Origin: Streptomyces sp. NRRL F-2664
Lineage (GTDB): Bacteria; Actinomycetota; Actinomycetes; Streptomycetales; Streptomycetaceae
Assembly (NCBI RefSeq): GCF_000719345.1
Contig: NZ_JOFX01000075.1
Location: 1-10,040, forward strand
DNA length: 10,040 nt
Direction of reading: 5' to 3'
Made by a program: the position numbers and the translations under genes. The notes under the pieces are model-generated. The model was not told the origin of the DNA, ran no database searches, and worked only from the letters and a program-made list of their open reading frames with translations. Numbering within the stretch: the stretch's first letter is position 1; each line of letters starts with the position of its first letter. Below are positions 1 through 5,779 of this stretch, piece after piece.

Positions 1-99
1 GGACCGGTAACGCCATACCGCCTCCCCATGCCAGTCGAAGTCGTCACATCCGACCAGCACAACGAGCAACCCGGCAAACCTTCCCGGTCACAGCACTAG
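1..99 (+). CDS. 3' end of an unidentified upstream gene (partial)
   Basis: Frame 1 is open from the first base of the window to a TAG at 97-99, giving 32 residues that end in RSQH. The reading is not low-complexity, but third-position G/C bias is only moderate. No domain can be recognised in so short a piece, so no function is proposed. It lies 214 bp upstream of the DsbA-like gene on the same strand, too far for translational coupling. It could also be a chance open frame. Confidence 0.35.
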   Translation, partial: GPVTPYRLPMPVEVVTSDQHNEQPGKPSRSQH

Positions 100-313
100 C
101 GACGGGGCGGCTGCCTGATAAGGACATGACCTGCACGAATCCGGCAGGCGGAACCTCCGGGCACCAGGAGAACACCCCATAGGAGCCGCCGCGGAACGGG
201 CAGCCGAGAGCGCAGCTTCGCCAGCCGTTGCCGGAGAGCGCGGGGTCATACCGAGGTTCACCATCTGGCCCCTTCCGGTTCGGGCCAGTTCATCAATACC
301 GAAAAGACAAACC
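100..313. other. Intergenic region upstream of the DsbA-like gene
   Basis: I see no convincing gene here. A minus-strand open frame (88-327) is arginine/alanine/serine-rich and looks like a chance frame. A 57-nt open frame beginning at ATG 125 is preceded directly by an AAGGAC stretch but is too short to claim. The promoter of the downstream gene is presumably here, but no clear -35/-10 pair stands out. The ribosome site in front of ATG 314 is weak, with GAAAAGAC at about 301-308. Confidence 0.4.
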
Positions 314-1135
314 ATGAGCGCACGCAACAGCCAGGCCGTCAGATCAGCCGCTCGCGATCGCCTTCGCGCGGAGCGCGAGCGTCAAGCCAAAAAGGAAAAG
401 CTCAAACGGCAACTCATTGTCGCGGCGTCGATTGTCGGCGTACTGGCGGCGGCGGGCGGCGCCGGGTATCTCATCATCCATGCGAACAAGCCCGATGCCT
501 GGGAAGCCGCGAAGAACGCGAAGCTGGTCCAGCCCAGCAATACAACCGGTAAAGACGGCACAACGGTCATCTTGGGCAAGGCTGACGCAAAGAAGACCCT
601 CAAAATCTACGAGGACGCGCGCTGCCCCATCTGCGCCCAGTTCGAGCAGGCTGTCGGCCCGACCATCGAGAATGACCTCAAGAACGGCAAGTACAAGGTC
701 GAGTTCATTGGCGCCACGTTCGTCGACCGCACCATCCCGGGGGAGGGCTCCCGCAACGCCCTCAGCGCTCTGGGCGCTGCCCTGAACGTCAGCCCCGACG
801 CCTTCCTCGCCTACAAGCACGAGCTGTACTCGGCGAAGTACCACCCGGCAGAGGCGGACGACAAGTTCAAAAGCGACAAGTACCTGATCGAGGTGGCCGA
901 CCAGGTACCAGCACTCAAGAACAACGCATCCTTCCGTAAGGCTGTCGAGGACGGCACCTACGACCGCTGGGCACTGGAGATGTCCAAGAAATTCGACAAC
1001 AACAAGGACGGCATCGAGGGCACCCCGTCCTTCGTCATGGACGGCAAAAAGCTGTCCGGCGCCAACGGCAAGAGCGTGCTCATGACCGTGGCTGACTACA
1101 ACGCTGCGATCGACACGGCACTCGCTGGCAAGTAG
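314..1135 (+). CDS. Membrane-anchored DsbA-like thioredoxin-fold protein
   Basis: A 273-aa protein with a basic cytoplasmic N-terminus (about residues 1-33, rich in Arg/Lys), one hydrophobic segment at about 34-56 acting as signal anchor, and an extracytoplasmic thioredoxin fold. The redox motif C-P-I-C is at Cys104-Cys107, and the cis-proline loop is seen as GTP at 236-238. The helical insertion between them (about 145-225) fits the DsbA/Thioredoxin_4 type common in actinomycetes. In the family, such proteins form or exchange disulfides in exported substrates; the actual substrates are unknown. No partner such as a VKOR or DsbB homologue is visible, so reoxidation would depend on a gene elsewhere. 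ATG 314 is chosen because it gives the usual basic-tail-plus-anchor layout, although its ribosome site is poor. The gene looks intact and stands alone. Confidence 0.88.
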   Translation: MSARNSQAVRSAARDRLRAERERQAKKEKLKRQLIVAASIVGVLAAAGGAGYLIIHANKPDAWEAAKNAKLVQPSNTTGKDGTTVILGKADAKKTLKIYEDARCPICAQFEQAVGPTIENDLKNGKYKVEFIGATFVDRTIPGEGSRNALSALGAALNVSPDAFLAYKHELYSAKYHPAEADDKFKSDKYLIEVADQVPALKNNASFRKAVEDGTYDRWALEMSKKFDNNKDGIEGTPSFVMDGKKLSGANGKSVLMTVADYNAAIDTALAGK

Positions 1136-1136
1136 C

Positions 1137-1149
1137 GGGCAGACTGCCC
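1137..1149 (+). terminator. Short hairpin just after the DsbA-like gene
   Basis: Directly after the TAG stop (1133-1135) there is a GGGCA / TGCCC stem around a GAC loop. No T-run follows. Actinomycete terminators often lack a U-tract, so this could be a weak terminator or RNA-stabilising 3' hairpin, but the 5-bp stem could also be chance in GC-rich DNA. Confidence 0.25.
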
Positions 1150-1259
1150 TGCGCCGAACGGACAAACCGCTACCGAAAGACACCTGCCGCACTCACCATT
1201 GACCGACAGCGATGGTGCCCAACGTTCAGCCCAGCGATAGGGCCCTGTCGAGCATGCCC

Positions 1260-1757
1260 TCAGGTAACGCTGCGTATCCCCTCCAAAGCCCCGTCGCGGA
1301 CGCTGGCCAGCCACAACACCCCTTCACTGGTGGGGATGCGGGTGAGGTCGGCCACCCACAGCCGGTTGGGGGCGCCAGCGGTGAAGTCCCGCTCGACCAG
1401 GTCCGGGGCCGCGGTGTGGGCGGGGTTCTGCACGGTCGAGCCGCCCTTCCAGCCTTTGCGCAGGGGGGCGCCCTGCAGACCGTTGGCCCGCATGATCCGT
1501 TCGGCGCGCTTGCGGCCGCACCGCACGCCCTGCCGCTTCAGCTCTAGCCAGACCCGAGGCGAGCCATATGTCGCCGCGAACTCGTGCGACGAACGGATCT
1601 TGAGGATCTTCTCCAGCAGGTCGGCGTCCTTCAGCTGCCGCCGGGACGGCGCCACGGCGCGGGCCCGCCAGCCGTAGTAGGTGGAGGAGGGTATGGCAAG
1701 GACCCGTAACACGAGATCGACCGGGAAGTCATGGACCTCGATGAAGCTCATGACCAC
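1260..1757 (-). pseudogene. IS3-family orfB transposase, C-terminally truncated
   Basis: 165 codons remain of a protein normally about 280 aa long. It begins with the HTH_21-type region (STYYGW near residue 25, YGSPRVW near 64-70) and reaches the integrase core with the first catalytic Asp at D137 in LWVADLTR. After about residue 152 the sequence no longer reads like the family, and the frame stops 13 codons later, so the second Asp and the Glu are lost. The GTG at 1757 overlaps the end of orfA by about 10 nt. In IS3 elements OrfB is normally made as an OrfAB fusion by -1 ribosomal frameshifting in such an overlap; I did not identify a clear slippery heptamer. The product should be inactive for transposition. 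Confidence 0.85.
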
Positions 1758-2110
1758 CGCTGGGTCGGGCCGATCTCCGCCGCGAAATAGGCGCTGGCCG
1801 CCCGCAGCACCTCGTTCACCCGCTTCAGCTCGGCGATCTCCCGTTTCAGCCGCCGGTTCTCCTCCAGCATCTGCGAGGTGGGCCGGTCGCTGCGCTCGCC
1901 CCGGTCAGCCTCGTCCTGCCGGATCCAGCTTCGCAGGGCCTCGGGGTGGATGTTCAGCTGCGGGGCCAGATGTGTCACCGGCGGCCGGGGATCGGACTCC
2001 CGCCACAGTCGCAGGGCACGTTCCCTGAGCTCCGGCGGGTACTTACCCGGTGCAGGCACGAAGACTTCCCTTCTCGGTCTGAGTGATCAGACCAGGTTCG
2101 GAGTCTCCGG
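1300..2110 (-). mobile_element. Truncated IS3-family insertion sequence
   Basis: The element is read on the minus strand and contains orfA (1748-2059) and the first half of orfB (from 1757 down to about 1300). The orfA-side end should lie between the orfA ribosome site (about 2065-2072) and the start of unrelated + strand coding sequence at about 2114; the exact terminal repeat was not resolved. The orfB-side end is missing: similarity to IS3 transposase stops at about 1300, before the second catalytic Asp and the Glu. The copy therefore cannot move by itself. Without the second terminal repeat, target duplications cannot be checked. Confidence 0.85.
1748..2059 (-). CDS. IS3-family orfA, DNA-binding subunit
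   Basis: A complete 103-aa OrfA. An HTH_Tnp_1-type helix-turn-helix occupies about residues 8-50 (PPELRERALRL at the start, HPEALRSWI near 38-46). A leucine-zipper-like coiled coil follows at about 64-86 (MLEENRRLKREIAELKRVN) and ends in the typical ASAYFAAE stretch. In the family, OrfA binds the terminal repeats and regulates or forms part of the OrfAB transposase. The GTG start at 2059 is supported by an AAGGGAAG ribosome site a few bases upstream on the minus strand. With orfB truncated, any protein made could act only as a DNA-binding remnant, possibly inhibiting related copies elsewhere. Confidence 0.85.
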   Translation of the reverse strand: MPAPGKYPPELRERALRLWRESDPRPPVTHLAPQLNIHPEALRSWIRQDEADRGERSDRPTSQMLEENRRLKREIAELKRVNEVLRAASAYFAAEIGPTQRWS

Positions 2111-2113
2111 TAA

Positions 2114-2266
2114 AGCGGGGGAAGCTCACCGCGGGACACCCTCTACGTGGTCGGCGAGCGCGGCGACTGGCACCAGGTCCGCGTCGCCCACACCTCCGAG
2201 ACAGGCCTAAAGGCCGACACCCCCGGATTGGTCGCCAAGAAGAACACTCGGCCGTGGTGTGCATGA
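2114..2266 (+). pseudogene. Fragment resembling the end of an SH3-like domain protein
   Basis: A + strand frame with no start codon opens at 2114, right where the IS3 element should end, and stops with TGA at 2264-2266 after 50 codons. It reads DTLYVVGERGDWHQVRVAH and then, a little later, TPGLVAKKN. This pattern of alternating hydrophobic residues, with Gly-Asp-Trp and a late PG-V, resembles bacterial SH3-like (cell-wall-binding) domains. Codon third positions are mostly G/C. The simplest reading is a gene cut by IS3 insertion whose 5' part was later lost, since nothing matching it is seen on the far side of the element. The SH3 identification is by eye and could be wrong. Confidence 0.4.
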
Positions 2267-2269
2267 ACC

Positions 2270-2600
2270 CCAGGACGCGAAGGCTACCCGCGGCGAGCCG
2301 GGCACCGTCCACCCGATGCCCGCGAAGAAGAAGACCGCGGCCGAAAAGACCAGCAGCGACGGTGGTGGTGTTGGTGGCGGCGACGAGCAGGCGGAGCACC
2401 CGGGGGACCGCGGCGGCGGCCTTGCGGGGGCGGCCCTGTGGGGTGCCCTTGAGCTCGGCCTCGTAGCCCTTGAGGACAAGGCGGGCGCCGGTGAGGCTCG
2501 GCGGGGTGACGCCGACGGCTTGGTGGGTGTGAATGGGTGTGGTGGTGGCACTGGCTGGGCGTCAGCAAGGATGGGAGGGCCGTCCCTGCTCATGCTGCGC
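2270..2600 (-). pseudogene. Coding-like but broken sequence, no identity
   Basis: No intact gene is present. On the minus strand, a frame covering about 2550-2375 has very high third-position G/C and reads LTGARLVLKGYEAELKGTP followed by a basic Arg/Lys-rich stretch. Further on, another minus-strand frame gives a hydrophobic run (LLVFSAAVFFFAGIGWTV) that could be a membrane helix. On the + strand, a competing frame from GTG 2259 gives a lysine/alanine-rich start containing MPAKKKTAAEK. These readings are antisense to one another, so only one can be real in any stretch. I cannot decide which, and name no function. The segment sits between two decayed insertion sequences, consistent with a gene remnant carrying frameshifts. 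Confidence 0.3.
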
Positions 2601-2692
2601 AGCGGTAGTGATCATGGCTGTCACGAGGTGACCGAACCGCTGCCGTCAGGCGCCGATCGCGAAGATGGCCGGCTGTCATGGGCGTGCCTGTT

Positions 2693-2947
2693 CACAATCG
2701 GGTTGACGGCGTAGACGGGCCGGCCGGTCGCGCGCAGAGCGGCGACCAGCAGGCCGCGGGAGGTCTCGATCGCTACCGGTATCCGCTCGCCGGGGCCATC
2801 GCCGTGCTCGGCCAAGAGGCTAAGCAGCTGCTGCAGGCCCGCCGCGTCATCTCAGATCCGGGCCCGCCCGAGGAGCTTGCTGTCACCGTCGACCACCGCG
2901 ACGTCGTGGTGGTCGCTGGCCCAGTCGATCCCGCAGAACACCTTCAC
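2693..2947 (-). pseudogene. IS110-family transposase, N-terminal remnant with internal stop
   Basis: Read on the minus strand from GTG 2947, preceded by an AAGGGGG ribosome site. The sequence matches the RuvC-like N-terminus of IS110 transposases: CGIDWASDHHDVAVVD carries the first catalytic Asp (D8), and IPVAIETSRGLLVAALRATG carries the conserved Glu (E61), followed by GRPVYAVNP. Codon 32 is TGA (2852-2854), at a position where I would expect a sense codon in a stretch reading roughly RI-x-DD. Similarity ends at about codon 85 (2693), whereas full proteins are about 400 aa. The remaining acidic residues and the C-terminal domain with the catalytic Ser are absent. The copy is dead through both a nonsense mutation and truncation. 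The frame continues without family resemblance to 2621. Confidence 0.85.
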
Positions 2948-3125
2948 GGGCGTCCCCCTTGTTCTTCCGTCCGATGCACATATCCGCTGGTCAAAGACCT
3001 GCGCGGAGGCACGCGACTCCCTAATGGAAGGGCTCTGGGCCCGTCATCCGATTAGTCGTTCGTGACCCCAGCTGACCGCAGGGGCCTCGGTCTGTGCAGG
3101 AGCTCGGAGGCGTCCCGGTGAGGTG
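2948..3125 (-). ncRNA. Candidate IS110 bridge RNA region (5' noncoding end)
   Basis: IS110 elements are known to encode a structured bridge RNA in the noncoding stretch upstream of the transposase start. Here that stretch folds well by eye. At 3014-3058, CGACT/AGTCG, AAT/ATT, GGA/TCC and GGGC/GCCC stack in order, separated by an AGGG bulge, a single unpaired base and a TGAC/T internal loop, capped by a 5-nt loop. A second stem-loop is at 3066-3084 (CCCC-x-GC around TGACC) and a third, weaker one at about 3085-3110 (CCTC/GAGG). Internal loops inside a stem are the feature by which bridge RNAs pair with target and donor DNA. The limits of the RNA and of the element's left end are not determined; the call depends on the adjacent transposase remnant. 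Confidence 0.45.
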
Positions 3126-3328
3126 AGAGGTGCACCCTGCGGCGGGCTCGGACCACGGATATTCGATCATCCGCGCGGCAGCGGCCGTGAGAGTGCCGGA
3201 CGCCGGAGCCCTCCGATCTCTTTCTGGAGGTCAGGGCCTCGTGTGTCGTCCAGGAGTGACCCCGGCGCCTGGCACCCTCACGGTCGCGTTCCTCGGCGGC
3301 GGTTGGCTGATGGCCGGGGCCAGCTCTG

Positions 3329-3349
3329 CCTGGGGCTCAAGGCCCCGGG
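3329..3349. other. GC-rich hairpin
   Basis: CCTGGGGC pairs with GCCCCGGG (one T-G wobble) around a TCAAG loop, an 8-bp stem on a 5-nt loop. No T-run follows on either strand, and no gene is recognised immediately upstream, so a terminator role is unproven. Confidence 0.35.
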
Positions 3350-3490
3350 ATGTTGGCTCACCGGACGTCAGCCGATCGCCGCCGAGGTGAAGCCGGCGGC
3401 CGCGCTCTTTTTCGAGGTCTCGCGGGACCGGGTAACGGGTAGCGATCCGCCGGCTTCGATCCCCATTAGGTGTCGTCGCGGCGATTGGGC

Positions 3491-3739
3491 TTGCCCACCG
3501 GGCCTGACCAGGCACGATACTCAAGATCGCAAAAGGGAGGGTCCCACTCCCGGTCACACCTCCGGTGCAACTCATAGCGCACCTCTACGTGCAACCCTCC
3601 AGCCCCCTTCCGGTGCAACCCTCCGGGGCCGGTCCGGGGGAGGCGAGCCCGCCCCCGGACCGGGGCGGGCAACCCCTCTTGCACGCCTTGGGGGGTGGGC
3701 AAGCCTGGCTGCTCCGGTCTGGGCAAGCCTGGCTTGCCC
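3491..3739. repeat. Iteron-like array with core GKGCAA, largely 24-bp period
   Basis: The core GTGCAA or GGGCAA starts at 3565, 3589, 3613, 3667, 3697 and 3721. Three of the five intervals are exactly 24 bp (24, 24, 54, 30, 24). The reverse-oriented core TTGCMC also occurs at 3491, 3679 and 3733. The last direct and inverted copies form a perfect palindrome at 3721-3739. Unit bodies are partly similar: GTGCAACCCTCC occurs twice (3589, 3613), and GGGCAAGCCTGGCT occurs twice, 24 bp apart (3697, 3721). Arrays like this serve as replication iterons, partition sites or operator clusters; no initiator, ParA/ParB or repressor gene is recognised beside it. The period is also a multiple of three, so decayed coding repeats remain possible. 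Confidence 0.5.
3721..3739. promoter_or_regulatory. Perfect 19-bp palindrome, possible protein-binding site
   Basis: GGGCAAGCC-T-GGCTTGCCC is a perfect inverted repeat with a single central base. The first 14 bases also occur at 3697-3710, and a related GGGCTTGCCCAC lies at 3487-3498. The symmetry suggests binding of a dimeric protein, within the repeat array described separately. Confidence 0.4.
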
Positions 3740-4093
3740 ACGGTCGGATGGCCAGGGGGCGGCTGCTCATCAACCCCGCCGTGACCTCACCCCACGCGCC
3801 CAGCTCCCCACCCCGCCCCCTTCCGCCCGCGCAAAACCGACACCGACCACCGTGCCGCCGCGCAGACCTCGGAAGGATCAGAAGTGCCGTTCTCAAGACA
3901 GTGGAACGGAGCGGGGTGTCCCGCCTCACGACAGCCACGCCGCTACAGAAACCGCCCCACGGCAGTGACCATGCTCTTCCTCAACATCCGACCAGCGAAA
4001 ACACCCAGCTCTGATGTGCCGTCACTGACATCCACCCACTGACACAAAACCGGCACATCGCATCTGAACGCAGGCTCCCAGGCTTTTTGGAGG

Positions 4094-4681
4094 TCAGCTC
4101 ACTTCCCCGGTGATGGCATTCACCTTTACCGAGGCCCCTTCTCCATGGAATATGTAATAAGGCTCCGCATTGGGGCTGTCCGAGTTGGAAACCTTCTTGG
4201 AAATCTCCAGGTAACGAACCGGGATTTTCCCTGCCAGCTCGTATGCCTGTTCCAGGCTGACGGGAAGCGGATACTTAGATATTGCAGCGTAATCGTACTT
4301 CAAATTGCGGCCACTGTGAGTCACCTCTCCGGTTTCAGAGTCAACTATAACTTCCCAGGTGAGCTCATTCTGTTCGTTTTCGGGCGAATCGAACAAAAAA
4401 CTCCAGGACTTAAATTCAGAGGGATTAGACACCACATCTCCTTGCCCGGCCCCGATCAGGAAGAGACGGGTCATCTCCGGACGCTTCTGCTCCACCTCCT
4501 TTCGTGCGATCTGCATCATCTCGTCCACGGAAAGCCGGTCAGCGGCCCCCTTCTCGGAATCCTGAAAGGTTGCGATAGAAGCTGGCTGGGCCGCCTGAGC
4601 GGCAGCGACGGGTCCGACGGCGACGCTCAGTGCGGCCACACCAAGAGACCACCATATCAGCGATTTCCGACGAATATGCAT
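4094..4681 (-). CDS. Secreted protein with two PepSY-like motifs
   Basis: A 195-aa protein read on the minus strand from ATG 4681. The N-terminus MHIRRKS followed by a hydrophobic stretch (about 8-28) is a signal peptide with a likely Ala-x-Ala cleavage site near AQA-AQ (about 29-32). The twin Arg lacks a full Tat consensus. The mature part has two regions ending in the PepSY signature: LTWEVIVDSETGEV near the middle and VKVNAITGEVS at the very C-terminus, each preceded by a helix. Extracytoplasmic PepSY proteins are often linked to protease inhibition or sensing; no specific role can be assigned. G+C is about one half in the stretches I counted, clearly below the surroundings, which suggests recent acquisition. 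The ribosome site is weak (GGGAA). No operon partner is adjacent. Confidence 0.75.
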   Translation of the reverse strand: MHIRRKSLIWWSLGVAALSVAVGPVAAAQAAQPASIATFQDSEKGAADRLSVDEMMQIARKEVEQKRPEMTRLFLIGAGQGDVVSNPSEFKSWSFLFDSPENEQNELTWEVIVDSETGEVTHSGRNLKYDYAAISKYPLPVSLEQAYELAGKIPVRYLEISKKVSNSDSPNAEPYYIFHGEGASVKVNAITGEVS

Positions 4682-5779
4682 GCTAAATTCCCAATTCTGC
4701 GATGTACGGATACTTTACTCATTGTGACCTTCGTCCGGACTGCTGGGTACAGCCGGTCGGATGGCCAAACGGGGGGAATGCTGCCGCCGACCAACGGAGT
4801 CGCGCTCCCGGTGCCGATCGCCAGGGCGGACCGCCAGCTCGTCGTCCGGGCGAGTAGATCAAGGCCGGGGCAGGCACCCGCCCTGACGCCCGGACGGTGC
4901 TCGCCGCCTACGATTCGGATGGTCGGGTTGGAGCTGGTCGCACCTACGACCGATGAGTGGGAGCGTGGTGTGTGAGTGGGCGTGTTAGTGGCAGGGGTTG
5001 TGCGTCAGCGGTGTTCGGTTGTTGATTGCCTGGTCATGCGCTGTGGATGTGTGCTGGTCTGCTGTCATGAGGTGAACAAATGGCTGCCGTTGAGCAGCTG
5101 GGGTGGGTCAGGTTCGCTGTCGTGGGGGTGGCTGTTCCTGTCGGGGGTATGTCGTAGGCCGATGTTGTCGGCATACCGCGACGGAGATCTTTCCAGGCGC
5201 TCGTGGACGAAGCCGAGGGCCGCAGAAGGCGCACGAGCCTGTCCTGCGGATCCGGCTGCTCACCGACGCCGCAGTGCGTCGAGATGTGACGTAGGCCCAT
5301 GAACGGCGGCGTTGGTGTCGCAGGAGGGGCTTCTGGCGAGGGCTGTTCCTATCGCTTCCGCTTGTGCCGTGTTGCGTTCCTCGTGTCGCCTTGCGGCCGC
5401 TTGGCGTTCGGGTGGATCGAGCGATGAAGCTCTGAGGGCGGCCGCAAGGACGACAAGATGGCCGTCTGAGCAGCATCAAGCGGTCCGGTGTGCCCGTCGT
5501 AGCAAATATCGTTGCGCGCTTTGCGTCGCTTCGTGCGGGAGCCCATGGGGCACTTCACCACACAATACGGGCGGCCAGCAAAGGATTTGGCGTTGCACAG
5601 CAGCCACCTTCGACAGCTGTCTGCGGTTAGCCGGGTGGTCGGCGGTCGCGGGTGGGAGACCGCTGCTGTCATGGGGTGACCGGGTGGCTGACACGGTGCG
5701 GCTAGCAGATCGCGGCCCGGCTGTGTTGGGTTTGCCGGTCTTCGTGTGGAGGGGTGGCCGGGGCGGTGGGGTTGGCCTT
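4682..5779. other. About 1.1 kb apparently noncoding DNA upstream of the transposition locus
   Basis: No convincing gene is seen. Open frames (4976-5302 +, 5349-6014 -, the 5' part of 5312-6364 +) are Arg/Ser/Cys-rich and lack domain features. The stretch around 5460-5660 is somewhat less GC-rich than the transposition genes. Structured elements are the TGTCG cluster and inverted repeat at 5118-5177, a direct repeat GGCTGTTCCTRTCG at 5130-5143 and 5341-5354 (13 of 14 identical), and a related pair sharing CGTAGGCCSATG at 5153-5164 and 5290-5301. The promoter of the transposition operon should be near its 3' end but was not identified. Confidence 0.45.
5118..5177. promoter_or_regulatory. TGTCG cluster with inverted repeat, candidate transposase-binding end
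   Basis: TGTCG occurs at 5118, 5139, 5150 and 5166, four times in 53 bp. Further copies lie at 5316 and 5384. The first two sit in similar contexts (TTC, then CTGTCG, then a G-run). The last two lie inside or next to an inverted repeat, GGTATGTCG (5146-5154) and CGGCATACC (5169-5177), matching at 8 of 9 positions. Ends of Tn7/Tn5053/Tn552-type elements start with TGT and carry several transposase-binding repeats, and this cluster lies about 600 bp upstream of such a locus. No matching end was found on the other side because the locus runs to the window edge. Confidence 0.3.

Larger units (their letters stand above)
3125..4093. other. About 970 bp without a recognisable gene
   Basis: Several long frames are open on both strands (for example 3123-3968 on +), but all are proline/arginine/glycine-rich without domain character, as expected for chance frames in GC-rich DNA. 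The stretch holds a hairpin at 3329-3349, the repeat array at 3491-3739, and an 8-bp direct repeat CACTGACA at 4023-4030 and 4037-4044 just beyond the stop of the PepSY-like gene. The sequence TGGAGGTCAG appears at about 3226 and about 4088, probably by chance. Confidence 0.5.

Noticed and set aside
88..327. 79-aa minus-strand frame upstream of the DsbA-like gene
   Set aside because: It shows no domain features, has Ala/Ser/Arg-rich composition, and overlaps the start of a well-supported gene on the other strand.
344..1192. Long minus-strand frame opposite the DsbA-like gene
   Set aside because: It is antisense to a gene with a clear CPIC active site and a membrane anchor; its Val/Leu/Gly composition is the usual shadow of GC-biased codons.
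3123..3968. 281-aa open frame on the + strand
   Set aside because: It is Pro/Arg/Gly-rich throughout with no domain-like pattern, overlaps equally long frames on both strands, and crosses the repeat array; it reads as a chance frame in GC-rich DNA.
4145..4975. 276-aa + frame over the PepSY-like gene
   Set aside because: It is antisense to a protein with a signal peptide and two PepSY-like signatures; the frame itself has no recognisable features.
5312..5779. N-terminal extension of the module A DNA-binding protein
   Set aside because: The frame is open, but the residues are Arg/Ser/Cys/Trp-rich and unlike a folded protein, and a start at GTG 5780 gives a leader comparable to the reconstructed transposase N-terminus.
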